Shown in pieces: positions 1 through 10,438 of a stretch of DNA of 64,000 nt. The position numbers were made by a program, and so were the translations under genes. The notes under the pieces are model-generated. The model had not been told where the DNA came from. It was given only the letters and a program-made list of their open reading frames with translations, and ran no database searches. Source of the DNA: Paraburkholderia tropica (lineage in GTDB: Bacteria; Pseudomonadota; Gammaproteobacteria; Burkholderiales; Burkholderiaceae); the NCBI RefSeq assembly GCF_914484835.1, contig NZ_CAJZAR010000078.1, forward strand, positions 1-64,000, in the 5' to 3' direction. How positions within the stretch are numbered: position 1 is the stretch's first letter; the number at the start of each line of letters is the position of its first letter.

Positions 1-141
1 CGCGAGCGCCGCGAGCACGCCCGCGCCGGTGCCCGCGTGGCGCTGCAGCACGATCTGGCCCAGGCTGCGCAGCAGCGTGCGCAGCGGCGCGGCGAGCCGG
101 TCGGAGGCGGCATACGGGTGGGCGGGGGCGTGGGTCGGCAT
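1..141 (-). CDS. Urea transporter family protein, N-terminal fragment (cut by window edge)
   Basis: The first 47 codons of a minus-strand gene run off the left edge. The start is the ATG whose complement lies at 139-141. The peptide contains LRSLGQIVLQ and a following Gly/Ala-rich stretch. This matches the conserved beginning of the bacterial urea transporter family (first helix after 'LRGIGQVxFQ'), a membrane channel that passes urea into the cytoplasm. Only the N-terminus is visible, so the family call rests on one motif. The downstream gene context is outside the window. Confidence 0.55.
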   Translation of the reverse strand, partial: MPTHAPAHPYAASDRLAAPLRTLLRSLGQIVLQRHAGTGAGVLAALA

Positions 142-364
142 GGCGGTCGTGCGGCAAGGCGTGGGGACGTGGACGCGTGCAGGCGTGAAGACGCGCAAGC
201 GTGAATGCGAAAGGGAACATGGCGCGCATCGCGAGCATAGGCGATGCGGTGCGGGTTGCGCATGCGCGCGCGTTGATAGTCGCTATTTGCGCGCCGATGC
301 GCGCCGCGCGTGAGCGCGCTACGATAGCCGCAGCCGCGCACCCCGGCGCGGCGGGAGACGAGCG

Positions 365-916
365 ATGCGTGAAGTGCGTTGGGCTTCGGAGGAAGGCGAG
401 GGCATCGAGCACCTGGCGTTCGATGCGAGCGGCGGCGCGATCCGCGTGGAAAGCGTGGTGGTCGGGCAGCGTTACGGCAAGGCCTACGGCCTGTGCTACA
501 CGGTGCAGTGCGACGCGCGATGGCGCGTGACCTACGCGGCGTTTCGCGTGATGGGCGGCGCGGCGTTCGCGATGCACGGCGACGGCCTCGGCCACTGGCG
601 CGACGACGCGGGCCGCGCGCTCGACGCCATCGAAGGCTGCATCGACATCGATCTCGCGGCCACGCCGTTCACGAACACCTTGCCGATCCGCCGCCTCGGT
701 CTCGCGCGCGGCGAACGGCGTCCGATCGACGTCGCGTATATCGCCGCGCCCGAACTCGAACCGAGGCGCGTCGCGCAGGCCTATGTGTGCATCGAGCCGG
801 ATCGGATCTATCGCTACGAAGGCATTTTTCGCGACTTCACGGCGGATTTGCGCATCGACGAAGACGGACTCGTGATCGACTATCCGACGCTGTTCAGGCG
901 CTTGCCCGTGCTCTGA
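365..916 (+). CDS. Putative glycolipid-binding domain protein (DUF1089 family)
   Basis: The gene encodes 183 residues. Family features seen are an N-terminal WASEEGEGIEHL-type segment, the YGLCYTVQCD core strand, a DIEGCIDIDL-like centre ('IEGCIDIDLAATPFTNTLPIRRL') and a C-terminal FTADLRIDEDGLVIDYP. This is the pattern of the PF06475 family, whose solved member resembles periplasmic lipoprotein-sorting factors. The biochemical role is unproven. There is no signal peptide, so the protein is predicted cytosolic. The ATG at 365 follows a GGGAG ribosome site. It stands alone between the divergent urea transporter and the convergent mechanosensitive channel. Confidence 0.75.
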   Translation: MREVRWASEEGEGIEHLAFDASGGAIRVESVVVGQRYGKAYGLCYTVQCDARWRVTYAAFRVMGGAAFAMHGDGLGHWRDDAGRALDAIEGCIDIDLAATPFTNTLPIRRLGLARGERRPIDVAYIAAPELEPRRVAQAYVCIEPDRIYRYEGIFRDFTADLRIDEDGLVIDYPTLFRRLPVL

Positions 917-950
917 ATTTGCCCTGAATTCGACCTGAACTCGCGTGGCG

Positions 951-1835
951 TCAGCGCGCGGGATTCTGCGTCGCGCCTTGTGCGGATTCCGCATCCGTTT
1001 GCGCGCCGCCCGTCTGCACGATATGCAGTTCGCGCGTGCGCACCGGCAGCGCGCAATGCGCGTCGGCGAGCGCCTGGCGCACCTGGCGCGAGAGCGCCCA
1101 GCGCATGTCCCAGAAGGTGTCGATGTTGGACCACGCGCGGATGTTGAGCACGACCGTGCTGTCGTCGAAACGCGTCACCATGACTTGCGGCGCGGGCGCG
1201 GCCAGCACGCGCGGATCGGCGGCGGCCAGCGCGCGCAGCGCCTCGATCGCGCGGTTCACGTCGTCGCGCACCGACACTTCCACTTCGAGGTCGAGACGGC
1301 GCGTGGGATTGCGGCTGAAATTGCGGATCGAATTGCTCCACAGCGCGCTGTTCGGCACGTATTCGCAGATGCCGTCGGGCTTCGTGAGGCGCGTCGTGAA
1401 GAGGTTCACTTCCTCGACCGTGCCCGCGACATTGCCGCCGCCGCCGTCGATATAGTCGCCCACTTTGAACGGGCGCAGCAGCAGCAACATGATGCCCGCC
1501 GCGATATTTTGCAGCGTGCCTTGCAGCGCGAGGCCGATGGCGAGACCGGCGGCGCCGAGCACCGCGACGATGCTCGCGGTCTGGATGCCCAGTTGCGACA
1601 GCGCGCCGACGATCGCGACGAGGCGCACGCCCCACAGCGCGCAATCGCGCACGATGGGACGCAGCGTGGCGTCGATGCTGCCCTGGCCCGAGAGCCATTT
1701 GCCGACGCGCCGCGAGATCCACCAGCCCGCCCACAGTATGGCGACGGCGGCGCACAGCCGCAGCGCGAGAGCGGTGAGCGCGTCCCACAGGAAACTCCAG
1801 TTGGACGGGTGAACGTGCACGAGTAGCGATTGCAT
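951..1835 (-). CDS. Small-conductance mechanosensitive channel, MscS family
   Basis: The protein has 294 residues from the ATG complementary to 1833-1835; a longer frame to 1886 is open but lacks typical sequence. Three hydrophobic helices lie within the first ~130 residues. The Gly/Ala-rich pore helix TM3 (AVLGAAGLAIGLALQGTLQN) and the following beta domain signature RPFKVGDYID are diagnostic for MscS. Its role is emergency solute release across the inner membrane on hypo-osmotic shock. The C-terminal ~110 residues form the mixed alpha/beta cytoplasmic cage. It is monocistronic and convergent with the upstream DUF1089 gene. Length matches the short MscS (E. coli 286 aa). Confidence 0.9.
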   Translation of the reverse strand: MQSLLVHVHPSNWSFLWDALTALALRLCAAVAILWAGWWISRRVGKWLSGQGSIDATLRPIVRDCALWGVRLVAIVGALSQLGIQTASIVAVLGAAGLAIGLALQGTLQNIAAGIMLLLLRPFKVGDYIDGGGGNVAGTVEEVNLFTTRLTKPDGICEYVPNSALWSNSIRNFSRNPTRRLDLEVEVSVRDDVNRAIEALRALAAADPRVLAAPAPQVMVTRFDDSTVVLNIRAWSNIDTFWDMRWALSRQVRQALADAHCALPVRTRELHIVQTGGAQTDAESAQGATQNPAR

Positions 1836-1994
1836 GGGGGCGAGGTCCTCGAAGTCGGGCGCGGCGGTGCGTGACCGGCCGCGCAAAGAGGGCCTATTTT
1901 ACGGGGCGAACCGGTTTGCTTCGTGCTTCGATGGCGCTTCGATCGCGACGCGTGCGCGTGTTGTTACGTTAGCGAACGTTAGTGCGAGTGCGCG

Positions 1995-2819
1995 TCAGCC
2001 TCGCGTCGCGACGATGAACAGACGCGGAAACGGCAGCAGCACGACGCCGTTATCGAACGCGGGATACGCGCGCGCGATGGCCTCGCGATAGCGCGCGGTG
2101 AACGCGGCGCGTTCTTCGTCGCTGCCGAGCGCGGCGAGGAAGGGGCGCATGGCGCTGCCCTTGAACCATTCGACCACGGCGTCCGGGCCGCCCGCGAGCG
2201 GATGATGATAAGTCGTGCGCCAGACATCGACGCGCGCACACAGCGGCGCGAGCAGCGCGTAGTAGTGGCGCGCGTCGAAACGCTCGGTGCGCGCCACGCC
2301 CGCGAGGCGCCCGGCCCACGGCGCTTCGGCGGCGATCTCGCGCAGCAGACGGTGCGCGGGTTCGTCGAGATTGTCGGGCATCTGGACCGCGAGATGGCCG
2401 CCGGGCGCGAGGCGCTGCACGAGGCGCGGAAACAGCGTGTCGTGATCGGGCAGCCATTGCAGCACGGCGTTCGCGAGTATCAGGTCGTAGCGCGGCGCGT
2501 CGCTGCCGCGCGCGCTCCATTCCGCGATATCGGCGAGTTCGAAATCGAGTTGCGGCAGACGCTCGCGCGCGGCATCGAGCATGTCCGCCGACGCATCCAC
2601 GCCGCTCACTTGCGCGCTCGGCGCGCGCGCCATCAGCATTTCGGTGGAATTGCCCGGACCGCAGCCGATATCGACCGCCGTGCCGATCGTCTGCTCAGGC
2701 GCGATCGGCACGGCGGCGAGCAGGTCGCGCACGGGACGCGTGCGTTCGTCCTCGAACTGCACGTATTGCTTCGCGTAACCGTCGCGCGTGGTGGTGTTGT
2801 CCGCTGCGTTGTTCAGCAT
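1995..2819 (-). CDS. tam: Trans-aconitate 2-methyltransferase
   Basis: The protein has 274 residues. A class I SAM-dependent methyltransferase fold is shown by motif I VDIGCGPGNSTE (about residues 49-60), the acidic VDAS loop and LANAVLQWLPDH (motif IV). The Tam-specific pattern PDNLDEPAHRLLREIA and the C-terminal VLLPFPRLFIVATR also match. Tam methylates trans-aconitate, an inhibitor formed spontaneously from the TCA intermediate cis-aconitate. The start ATG is preceded by AGGAG at 7 nt. It is divergent from a LysR-type regulator 105 bp away, with an AT-rich stretch between the two. That gene may regulate tam, but this is inference. Confidence 0.85.
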   Translation of the reverse strand: MLNNAADNTTTRDGYAKQYVQFEDERTRPVRDLLAAVPIAPEQTIGTAVDIGCGPGNSTEMLMARAPSAQVSGVDASADMLDAARERLPQLDFELADIAEWSARGSDAPRYDLILANAVLQWLPDHDTLFPRLVQRLAPGGHLAVQMPDNLDEPAHRLLREIAAEAPWAGRLAGVARTERFDARHYYALLAPLCARVDVWRTTYHHPLAGGPDAVVEWFKGSAMRPFLAALGSDEERAAFTARYREAIARAYPAFDNGVVLLPFPRLFIVATRG

Positions 2820-2924
2820 GGGCGTCTCCTGGGGAATGGATGTGGGGAGCGGGATGCGCGTATTCTGGGCGCGAACGGGAAATCAGTAAAATGAAATAAG
2901 TTCGATGATTGATTCATAAAATTG

Positions 2925-3821
2925 ATGAAAATAGATACGCTCGGCGTGCAGGCTTTCGTCGCCATCGCGGAAGGCGGCAGTTTTCGCCAGGCCGCGCAAA
3001 CGCTCAACGTCACGCAGACGGCCGTTACGCAGCGCCTGCGCAAGCTCGAAGCGCATCTCGGTGTCGTGCTGGTCGAGCGCACCACGCGTCACTGCGCGCT
3101 CACCGAAATCGGCGAACGGTTTCTGCCGCAGGCGCGCCGCCTGCTGAGCGAACTCGCCGATGCGCTCACGGAAATCCGCGAAACCGGCATGAGCCAGCGC
3201 GGCGATGTGTCGATTGCGTGCGTGCCGACCGTGGGCGTGCAATATCTGCCGCGCGTGCTGCGGCGGTTCTCGGAGATTCGTCCGCATGATCGCGTGCGCA
3301 TACTCGATCATGCTTCGGCATCCGTACTATCGGCGGTGTTGCGGCGCGAGGCTGAGTTCGGCATCAGCGTGGCGGGCGGGCAGCATCCCGAGTTGAGCAG
3401 CGTGCCGCTGACCACCGATCCTTATGTGCTGGTCTGCCGCGAGGATCATCCGCTGGCGAAACGGCGGCGCGTGAAGTGGTCGGCGCTGAGCGAGCACGCG
3501 CTGATTTTCGCGGGCGAGGTGAGCGCGAATCGCGGGCTGCTCGACGTCGCGCTGGAAACGAATGGCGTGAATCTGCGCGCGTTCTACGAGGTGCAGCGCA
3601 GTTCGACGGCGCTCGGGCTTGTGGCGGAAGGGCTGGGCGCGGCGGTCGTGCCGCGCCTCGCGGTGCAGAAAGCGGCGTTTCCGATGGTGCGCGTGGTCGA
3701 GCTCGTGGAGCCTTCGGTGTCGCGCACGCTGGTGCTGGTGACGCGCAAGTCGGCGCATTTGTCGCCGGCCGCGCAGACGCTTTACGACCTGCTGCTCGCG
3801 CAGGGCGGCAAGGCGCGCTAA
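2925..3821 (+). CDS. LysR-family transcriptional regulator
   Basis: The protein has 298 residues. The N-terminal winged HTH (about 1-60: AFVAIAEGGSFRQAAQTLNV, then TQTAVTQRLRKLE) is followed by a periplasmic-binding-like effector domain (about 90-290), the usual LysR layout and length. The ATG at 2925 was chosen over the in-frame TTG at 2922. It is divergent from tam; the 105-bp gap around 2880-2920 is AT-rich relative to the genome and probably holds both promoters. Ligand and target are not evident from sequence. A neighbouring GNAT gene converges on its 3' end. Confidence 0.85.
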   Translation: MKIDTLGVQAFVAIAEGGSFRQAAQTLNVTQTAVTQRLRKLEAHLGVVLVERTTRHCALTEIGERFLPQARRLLSELADALTEIRETGMSQRGDVSIACVPTVGVQYLPRVLRRFSEIRPHDRVRILDHASASVLSAVLRREAEFGISVAGGQHPELSSVPLTTDPYVLVCREDHPLAKRRRVKWSALSEHALIFAGEVSANRGLLDVALETNGVNLRAFYEVQRSSTALGLVAEGLGAAVVPRLAVQKAAFPMVRVVELVEPSVSRTLVLVTRKSAHLSPAAQTLYDLLLAQGGKAR

Positions 3822-3834
3822 CGCGCGGCGCGCC

Positions 3835-4392
3835 TTATGTGGCTGAGGTGGCTGACGTGGCGGGCGGGGTTTGCGCGCCCGCGTTGAGCGCGCGCTGCAT
3901 CAGCGTCGTGTCGCGCCACTCGCCATGCTTGAATCCCACGCCGCGCAGCGTGCCGACGAGTTCGAAACCGAGGCTCGCATGCAGCGCGAGCGAGCCGCCT
4001 TTCGGGTCGGCGATCACGGCGATCATCTGCCGCCACGGGCCTTGTTCGCAACGCGCGATCAGCGCTTCGAGCAGCACGCGGCCGAGTCCGCGTCCGCGAA
4101 ACGCCTCGTCGATATAGATCGAATCTTCCACGGTGTAGCGATACGCCGAGCGCGGCCGATAAGGCGTCGCGTAGCAATAACCGGCCACCTTGCCATCGAT
4201 TTCGGCGACGAGCCAGGGCAAGCCTTGTTCGCGTACGGCGGCGTGGCGGCGCAGCAGGTCGTCGAGCGAGGGCGGCGTTTCCTCGAACGAGGCTGCGCCG
4301 TGCAGCACGTGATGCGCGTAGATAGCGCCGATGGCGGCAAAGTCGGCGGGCGTGGCGTCGCGCATCAGGGGCGCGGTAGGCGGTGCGTTCAT
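3835..4392 (-). CDS. GNAT-family N-acetyltransferase, phosphinothricin acetyltransferase-like
   Basis: The protein has 185 residues from the ATG at 4392; the frame is open upstream to 4524 but that extension looks non-coding, and an internal ATG at 4365 is possible. It carries ADFAAIGAIYAHHVLHGAASFEE at its N-terminus, typical of the Pat/Bar/YncA branch, which acetylates the amino group of phosphinothricin-like or amino-acid analogues. The acetyl-CoA motif A is RGRGLGRVLLEALI; motif B includes HASLGFELVGTLRGVGFKHGEW. It is convergent with the LysR gene, leaving 13 bp between stops. The real substrate cannot be read from sequence. Confidence 0.8.
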   Translation of the reverse strand: MNAPPTAPLMRDATPADFAAIGAIYAHHVLHGAASFEETPPSLDDLLRRHAAVREQGLPWLVAEIDGKVAGYCYATPYRPRSAYRYTVEDSIYIDEAFRGRGLGRVLLEALIARCEQGPWRQMIAVIADPKGGSLALHASLGFELVGTLRGVGFKHGEWRDTTLMQRALNAGAQTPPATSATSAT

Positions 4393-4555
4393 GGGCGGGC
4401 GGTGCGGGTGGAGCGGGGTGGCAGGCCGCGTGGATGCGGCCAGTCTGTCCACTATGCCTTGTGCGCGCGCTGAATTGAAGCGAGTCAAAAATCGCGTAGG
4501 GGCGGCATCAACGAGGAGACCCACCGACGCACTGACGCAAGCATCGACGCACGTT

Positions 4556-5482
4556 TCAACCGCGCTGCGCCTGCGCGCGGTTCTGCTGCGGAGGCTTCGG
4601 CGCGGGACTGCGTCCGAAGCGCCGAGCGCCAGCCACGCAGCCGATCACGACGGCCGTGACGGCGAGCATCGCGGTCGGCACCGCTTCGTGCAGCAGCAGG
4701 GCCGCGAGCAGGAAGCCGAAGAACGGCTGCAGCAACTGCAACTGGCCGACGCCCGCGATGCCGCCGAGCGCGAGTCCGCGATACCAGAACACGAAGCCGA
4801 TCAGCATGCTGAACAGCGACACATAAGCGAGCCCCCACCACGAGGCCGCGCTCACCGCCGCGAACGAAGCGGGCAGGCACCACGCCGCGAGCGGCACCAT
4901 CACGGGCAGCGAGATCACGAGCGCCCAGCAGATCACCTGCCAGCCGCCGAGCCGCCGCGAGAGCCGCGCGCCTTCCGCATAGCCGAGACCGCAGACCACG
5001 ATCGCGGCGAGCATCAGCGCGTCGCCGACCGGCGAGGCGTCGGCGCCATGACGCAGCGCGAACGCGACCACCGCGCCGCTGCCGAGCGCCGAGAACAGCC
5101 AGAACGCGGGCTGCGGGCGCTCGCCCGCGCGCAGCACGCCGAAGATCGCGGTCGAGAGCGGCAGCAGCCCGACGAAGACGATCGCGTGCGCCGAACTCAC
5201 ATGGCGCAGCGCCAGCGCCGTGAGCAGCGGAAAGCCGACCACCACGCCGAGCGCGACGATCACGAGCGGCCAGACTTCGCTGCGCTGCGGCCGCGCCGCG
5301 CGAAACAGCATCAGCAGCAGCGCGCCGAGCAGGCCGGCGAGCGTGGCGCGCGCGCCGGTGAGAAAGAGCGGATCGAGGTCGAGCACGGCCACGCGCGTGG
5401 CGGGCAGCGAGCCGCTGAAGATGAGCACGCCGGCGAGGCCGCAGAGCCAGCCGTCGGTGGTGGAGTCGAGGGTTTTGCGCAT
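4556..5482 (-). CDS. EamA/DMT-superfamily transporter
   Basis: The protein has 308 residues with about ten hydrophobic helices arranged as two EamA repeats (roughly 10-140 and 155-285), as in the drug/metabolite transporter superfamily. The second repeat has the characteristic FSMLIGFVFWYRGLALGG and LQLLQPFFGFLLAALLLHE segments. It is an inner-membrane exporter, substrate unknown. It diverges from a MocR-type regulator gene. EamA genes are commonly paired with MocR/PdxR regulators, which supports a functional link such as export of an amino-acid- or amine-like compound. A strongly palindromic operator lies between them. Confidence 0.85.
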   Translation of the reverse strand: MRKTLDSTTDGWLCGLAGVLIFSGSLPATRVAVLDLDPLFLTGARATLAGLLGALLLMLFRAARPQRSEVWPLVIVALGVVVGFPLLTALALRHVSSAHAIVFVGLLPLSTAIFGVLRAGERPQPAFWLFSALGSGAVVAFALRHGADASPVGDALMLAAIVVCGLGYAEGARLSRRLGGWQVICWALVISLPVMVPLAAWCLPASFAAVSAASWWGLAYVSLFSMLIGFVFWYRGLALGGIAGVGQLQLLQPFFGFLLAALLLHEAVPTAMLAVTAVVIGCVAGARRFGRSPAPKPPQQNRAQAQRG

Positions 5483-5566
5483 GGGGGAAGAGTGGAGAGC
5501 CAGGCCAGAGCGCCTATGCCATCTGGCCGATCATGCGCGCGCGGCCCCGAACCGGTAAGCTAAGCA

Positions 5567-5612
5567 TCAGTACAATTTTGATGAACTGTACTGAGTACGG
5601 ATCAGTACAGTT
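5567..5612. promoter_or_regulatory. Candidate MocR operator: three TCAGTACA boxes, two forming a perfect inverted repeat
   Basis: TCAGTACA occurs at 5567-5574 and 5602-5609, and its complement at 5587-5594. The last two boxes extend to perfect 11-bp arms (5584-5594 and 5602-5612) around a 7-bp centre. The block lies 41 bp upstream of the regulator start and within the divergent promoter region with the EamA gene. MocR-family regulators are known to bind combinations of direct and inverted repeats, so self-regulation and control of the exporter are likely. Confidence 0.65.
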
Positions 5613-5652
5613 GGCGACAGTGGGGGGACGGCGGGTGGACAGCGGAGGACAG

Positions 5653-7104
5653 ATGGAGGACACACGGCAGACAGCGGACGGCGCGCTCACGCGCGTCGAG
5701 CAGGTCATGCGGATCGTGCGCGAGCGGATCGCGTCGCGGGCGCTGGCGGCGGGTGCGCGGGTGCCGTCCATCCGCACGATGAGCGAGCAGTCGGGTGTGT
5801 CGAAATCGACCGTGGTCGAGGCTTACGAGCGGCTCGTGGCCGAAGGCGCGCTGGTCGCGCGGCGCGGTTCGGGGTTTTTCGTGGCGGGCGCGGGCGGTAT
5901 GGCGGTGCCGGGTGTGCAGCCGCAGCCGCGTCTGGATCGCGAAATCGATCCGCTCTGGCTCACGCGTCAGTCGCTCGAAACCGATGCGCGCGCATTGCGC
6001 CCCGGCTGCGGCTGGCTGCCCGCTTCGTGGCTGCCGCAGGACGCGGTGCGCCGCGCGCTGCGCGCCATCGCACGCGATCCGCGCGCGCAACTGACCGACT
6101 ACGCCACGCCGCTCGGCCAGCCCGCGCTGCGCCAGCATCTGTCGTGGCGGCTCGCGCAGCACGGCATCGGCGCGGAACCCGGCCAGATCGTGCTCACCGA
6201 CGGCGGCAGCCAGGCGCTCGACCTGCTGTGCCGCTTTCTGCTCCAGCCCGGCGACACCGTGCTCGTCGACGACCCGTGCTATTTCAACTTTCAGGCGATG
6301 CTGCGCGTGCACGGCGCGAAGGTCGTCGGCGTGCCGTACACGCCTACCGGTCCCGATCCGGCCGCGTTCGAGCGCGTGCTCGCCGAGCATCGTCCGCGCC
6401 TCTACGTCACGAATTCGGCGATCCACAATCCCACCGGCGCGACGCTCGCGCCCGCGGTCGCGCATCGCGTGCTCAAGCTCGCCGAGGAGCACGGCCTGAC
6501 CATCATCGAAGACGACATCTTCGCCGACTTCGAGACCGATCCCGCGCCGCGTCTCGCGGCCTTCGACGGGCTCGCGCGCGTGATCGCCATCGGCAGTTTT
6601 TCGAAGACGATGACGGCCGCCGCGCGCTGCGGCTATATTGCGGCGCGCGCGGACTGGATCGAACCGCTCGTCGATCTGAAGCTCGCGGTCTCGTTCGGCA
6701 ACGGGGAATTGACGGCCGATCTGGTGCAGCGTCTGCTCGTCGACGGCACGTATCGGCGTTATCTGGAAGGCTTGCGCGCGCGGCTCGCCGACGCGATGGG
6801 CGACACGCTGCGCCGTCTCGCGGCGGCGGGGCTCACGGCGTGGACGCGGCCGCAGGCGGGCATGCTGTTGTGGGCGCGTTTGCCCGATGGGCTCGACGCG
6901 GCGCAGGTCGCGCGCGAGGCGCTCGCCGACGGCGTGGTGCTCGCGCCGGGCAACGTGTTCAGCGTGTCGCGCGGCGCGGGCGAGTATCTGCGTTTCAATG
7001 CTTCGCAGTGCAATCGGCCCAAGGTCTACGAGACCTTGCAGCGCGCGATGGAGCGGGCCGCATTGCAAACGTCCCCGCAATCCGCATGGGAACGCGTGGA
7101 CTGA
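5653..7104 (+). CDS. MocR/PdxR-type regulator: GntR winged helix fused to PLP aminotransferase-like domain
   Basis: The protein has 483 residues from the ATG at 5653, preceded by GGAGG. The N-terminal GntR helix-turn-helix spans about 15-80 (VPSIRTMSEQSGVSKSTVVEAY). A class I aminotransferase fold follows (about 110-470), with DGGSQALDLL, the NPTGATL substrate loop, DDIFADFE and the PLP lysine in IGSFSKTMTAAAR. Such fusions sense PLP or an amino compound and control a neighbouring metabolic or transport gene. The divergent EamA gene is the likely target. A bidirectional terminator follows the stop. Confidence 0.9.
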   Translation: MEDTRQTADGALTRVEQVMRIVRERIASRALAAGARVPSIRTMSEQSGVSKSTVVEAYERLVAEGALVARRGSGFFVAGAGGMAVPGVQPQPRLDREIDPLWLTRQSLETDARALRPGCGWLPASWLPQDAVRRALRAIARDPRAQLTDYATPLGQPALRQHLSWRLAQHGIGAEPGQIVLTDGGSQALDLLCRFLLQPGDTVLVDDPCYFNFQAMLRVHGAKVVGVPYTPTGPDPAAFERVLAEHRPRLYVTNSAIHNPTGATLAPAVAHRVLKLAEEHGLTIIEDDIFADFETDPAPRLAAFDGLARVIAIGSFSKTMTAAARCGYIAARADWIEPLVDLKLAVSFGNGELTADLVQRLLVDGTYRRYLEGLRARLADAMGDTLRRLAAAGLTAWTRPQAGMLLWARLPDGLDAAQVAREALADGVVLAPGNVFSVSRGAGEYLRFNASQCNRPKVYETLQRAMERAALQTSPQSAWERVD

Positions 7105-7109
7105 AACCA

Positions 7110-7140
7110 GAACGGCGCACGCGTTGCGCGTGCGCCGTTC
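7110..7140. terminator. Strong intrinsic-type hairpin between convergent genes
   Basis: A perfect 14-bp stem (7110-7123 with 7127-7140) encloses a 3-nt loop. It starts 6 nt after the MocR-type stop and ends 16 nt before the stop of the convergent MFS gene. It has no long T tract, but the position suggests it terminates both transcripts. Confidence 0.7.
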
Positions 7141-7155
7141 GTTATCGCATCACAA

Positions 7156-8460
7156 TCACGGCTCGTGACGCAGATAACCTTCCTTGCTCGGGTCGCGCAT
7201 GCGCCACGAAACGAGCAGCGAAATCGCGCACAGCACGGTCACGTACCAGTAGAACGTGCTTTCGCTGCCGATCGACTTGAACCACAGCGCGACGTATTCC
7301 GCCGAGCCGCCGAAGATCGCGTTGGCGACCGCATACGAGAGGCCCACGCCCATCGCGCGCACTTCGGGCGGGAACATTTCCGCCTTGATGAGGCCGCTGA
7401 TCGACGTGTAGAAACTCACGATCGCCAGCGCGATCACGATCAGCGCGAACGCGGCGAACGGGTTCGTCACGTCCTTGAGCGCGTGCATCAGCGGCACCGT
7501 GCAGAGCACCGAGAACACGCCGAACAGCAGCATCGAGTTGCGGCGGCCGATCTTGTCGGAGAACGCGCCGAACACCGGTTGCAGCAGCATGTAGACGAAC
7601 AGCGCGCCCGTCATCACGTTGCTGGCGGTCTTCGCGTGCATGCCCGCCGTGTTCACCAGGTACTTCTGCATGTAGGTGGTGAACGTGTAGAAGATCAGCG
7701 AGCCGCCCGCAGTGAAACCGACCACCGTGAGGAACGCGCCCTTGTGCTGCCACACGCCGCGAATCGTGCCCGCGTTCTGCTTGTGGCGCGATTCGTTCGT
7801 CGAGGTTTCGTCGAGCGATTTACGCAGATAGAGCGAGATCAGCGCGGCGCACGCGCCCACCACGAACGGAACGCGCCAGCCCCACGCCTTCAGTTCCTCG
7901 GTCGAGAGCGTCTGTTGCAGGATCACGAGCACGAGCAGCGCGCACAATTGGCCGCCGATCAGCGTCACGTACTGGAACGAGGCGAAGAAGCCGCGCCGGC
8001 CCTTGAGCGCCACTTCGCTCATGTAGGTCGCGCTGGTGCCGTACTCGCCGCCCACCGACAAGCCCTGGAACAGGCGCGCGATCAGCAGCAACAGCGGGGC
8101 CATCGCGCCGATCTGCGCGTAGGTCGGCAGCACGGCGATCACGAGCGAGCCGCCGCACATCATCAGCACGGAGATCATCATCGCGGTGCGGCGGCCGTGG
8201 CGGTCGGCGATGCGGCCGAACAGCCAGCCGCCGATCGGGCGCATCAGGAAGCCTGCCGCGAACACGCCGGCGGTGTTCAGCAGCTGCGTCGTGGTGTTGC
8301 CGCTCGGGAAGAACGCGGGCGCGAAGTAGAGCGCGCAGAACGAGTAGATGTAGAAGTCGAACCACTCGACGAGATTGCCCGACGAGGCGCCGACAATGGC
8401 GAACACGCGTCGCCGCGTGTCGTGCGCGTCGGGCACGGCGGTCTCGGTCTTGACGTCCAT
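7156..8460 (-). CDS. MFS transporter, metabolite:H+ symporter (MHS) family, alpha-ketoglutarate permease-like
   Basis: The protein has 434 residues with twelve predicted helices. The N-terminus [14 protein letters not shown] and the loop 2-3 motif [10 protein letters not shown] are characteristic of the MHS group (KgtP, ProP, ShiA, citrate permeases). GLSVGGEYG in TM5 is also typical. It carries out proton-coupled uptake of an organic acid across the inner membrane; closest resemblance by eye is to the KgtP type, but the substrate is not certain. The ATG is preceded by GGGAGG-like purines (complement at 8461-8475). Its upstream gap (8461-8715) carries an AT-rich block near 8549-8585, probably the promoter. 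Confidence 0.85.
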   Translation of the reverse strand: MDVKTETAVPDAHDTRRRVFAIVGASSGNLVEWFDFYIYSFCALYFAPAFFPSGNTTTQLLNTAGVFAAGFLMRPIGGWLFGRIADRHGRRTAMMISVLMMCGGSLVIAVLPTYAQIGAMAPLLLLIARLFQGLSVGGEYGTSATYMSEVALKGRRGFFASFQYVTLIGGQLCALLVLVILQQTLSTEELKAWGWRVPFVVGACAALISLYLRKSLDETSTNESRHKQNAGTIRGVWQHKGAFLTVVGFTAGGSLIFYTFTTYMQKYLVNTAGMHAKTASNVMTGALFVYMLLQPVFGAFSDKIGRRNSMLLFGVFSVLCTVPLMHALKDVTNPFAAFALIVIALAIVSFYTSISGLIKAEMFPPEVRAMGVGLSYAVANAIFGGSAEYVALWFKSIGSESTFYWYVTVLCAISLLVSWRMRDPSKEGYLRHEP

Positions 8461-8715
8461 GGGAGGTCTCTTTCCTGTGTAGTGCTTTTTTGAGGCGCGG
8501 CGATCGGCGAACCGCGAATCGCCGCGTACAGATGCGCGTTGCGCCTCGGGATTTTATCTAATTGTAAATATACGATGTGCAAATGTAAGGAAAACCCCAG
8601 GGTGCGGGGCGCGCGGGCAATCGGGCGCTAAGGAAAGGGACAGAGCGAAGGCGGGACGGAAGACGCGTGCGCGACGCGAGAACCGCGCCGCGCGAAGGGA
8701 AGCTAAAGGGAAAAA

Positions 8716-10310
<1,595 letters not shown>

Positions 10311-10438
10311 AGGGCAATTCTGAAGCCCGGTCAAAGTCGGATTCGTAACCGCTGCGTTACCGATGGTTTCGCGTCCTGCTCTTAAGACGATCCGCGCGCT
10401 CGTGTATTGTTCGCGTGGGCCCGATTTTTCGAATCACC

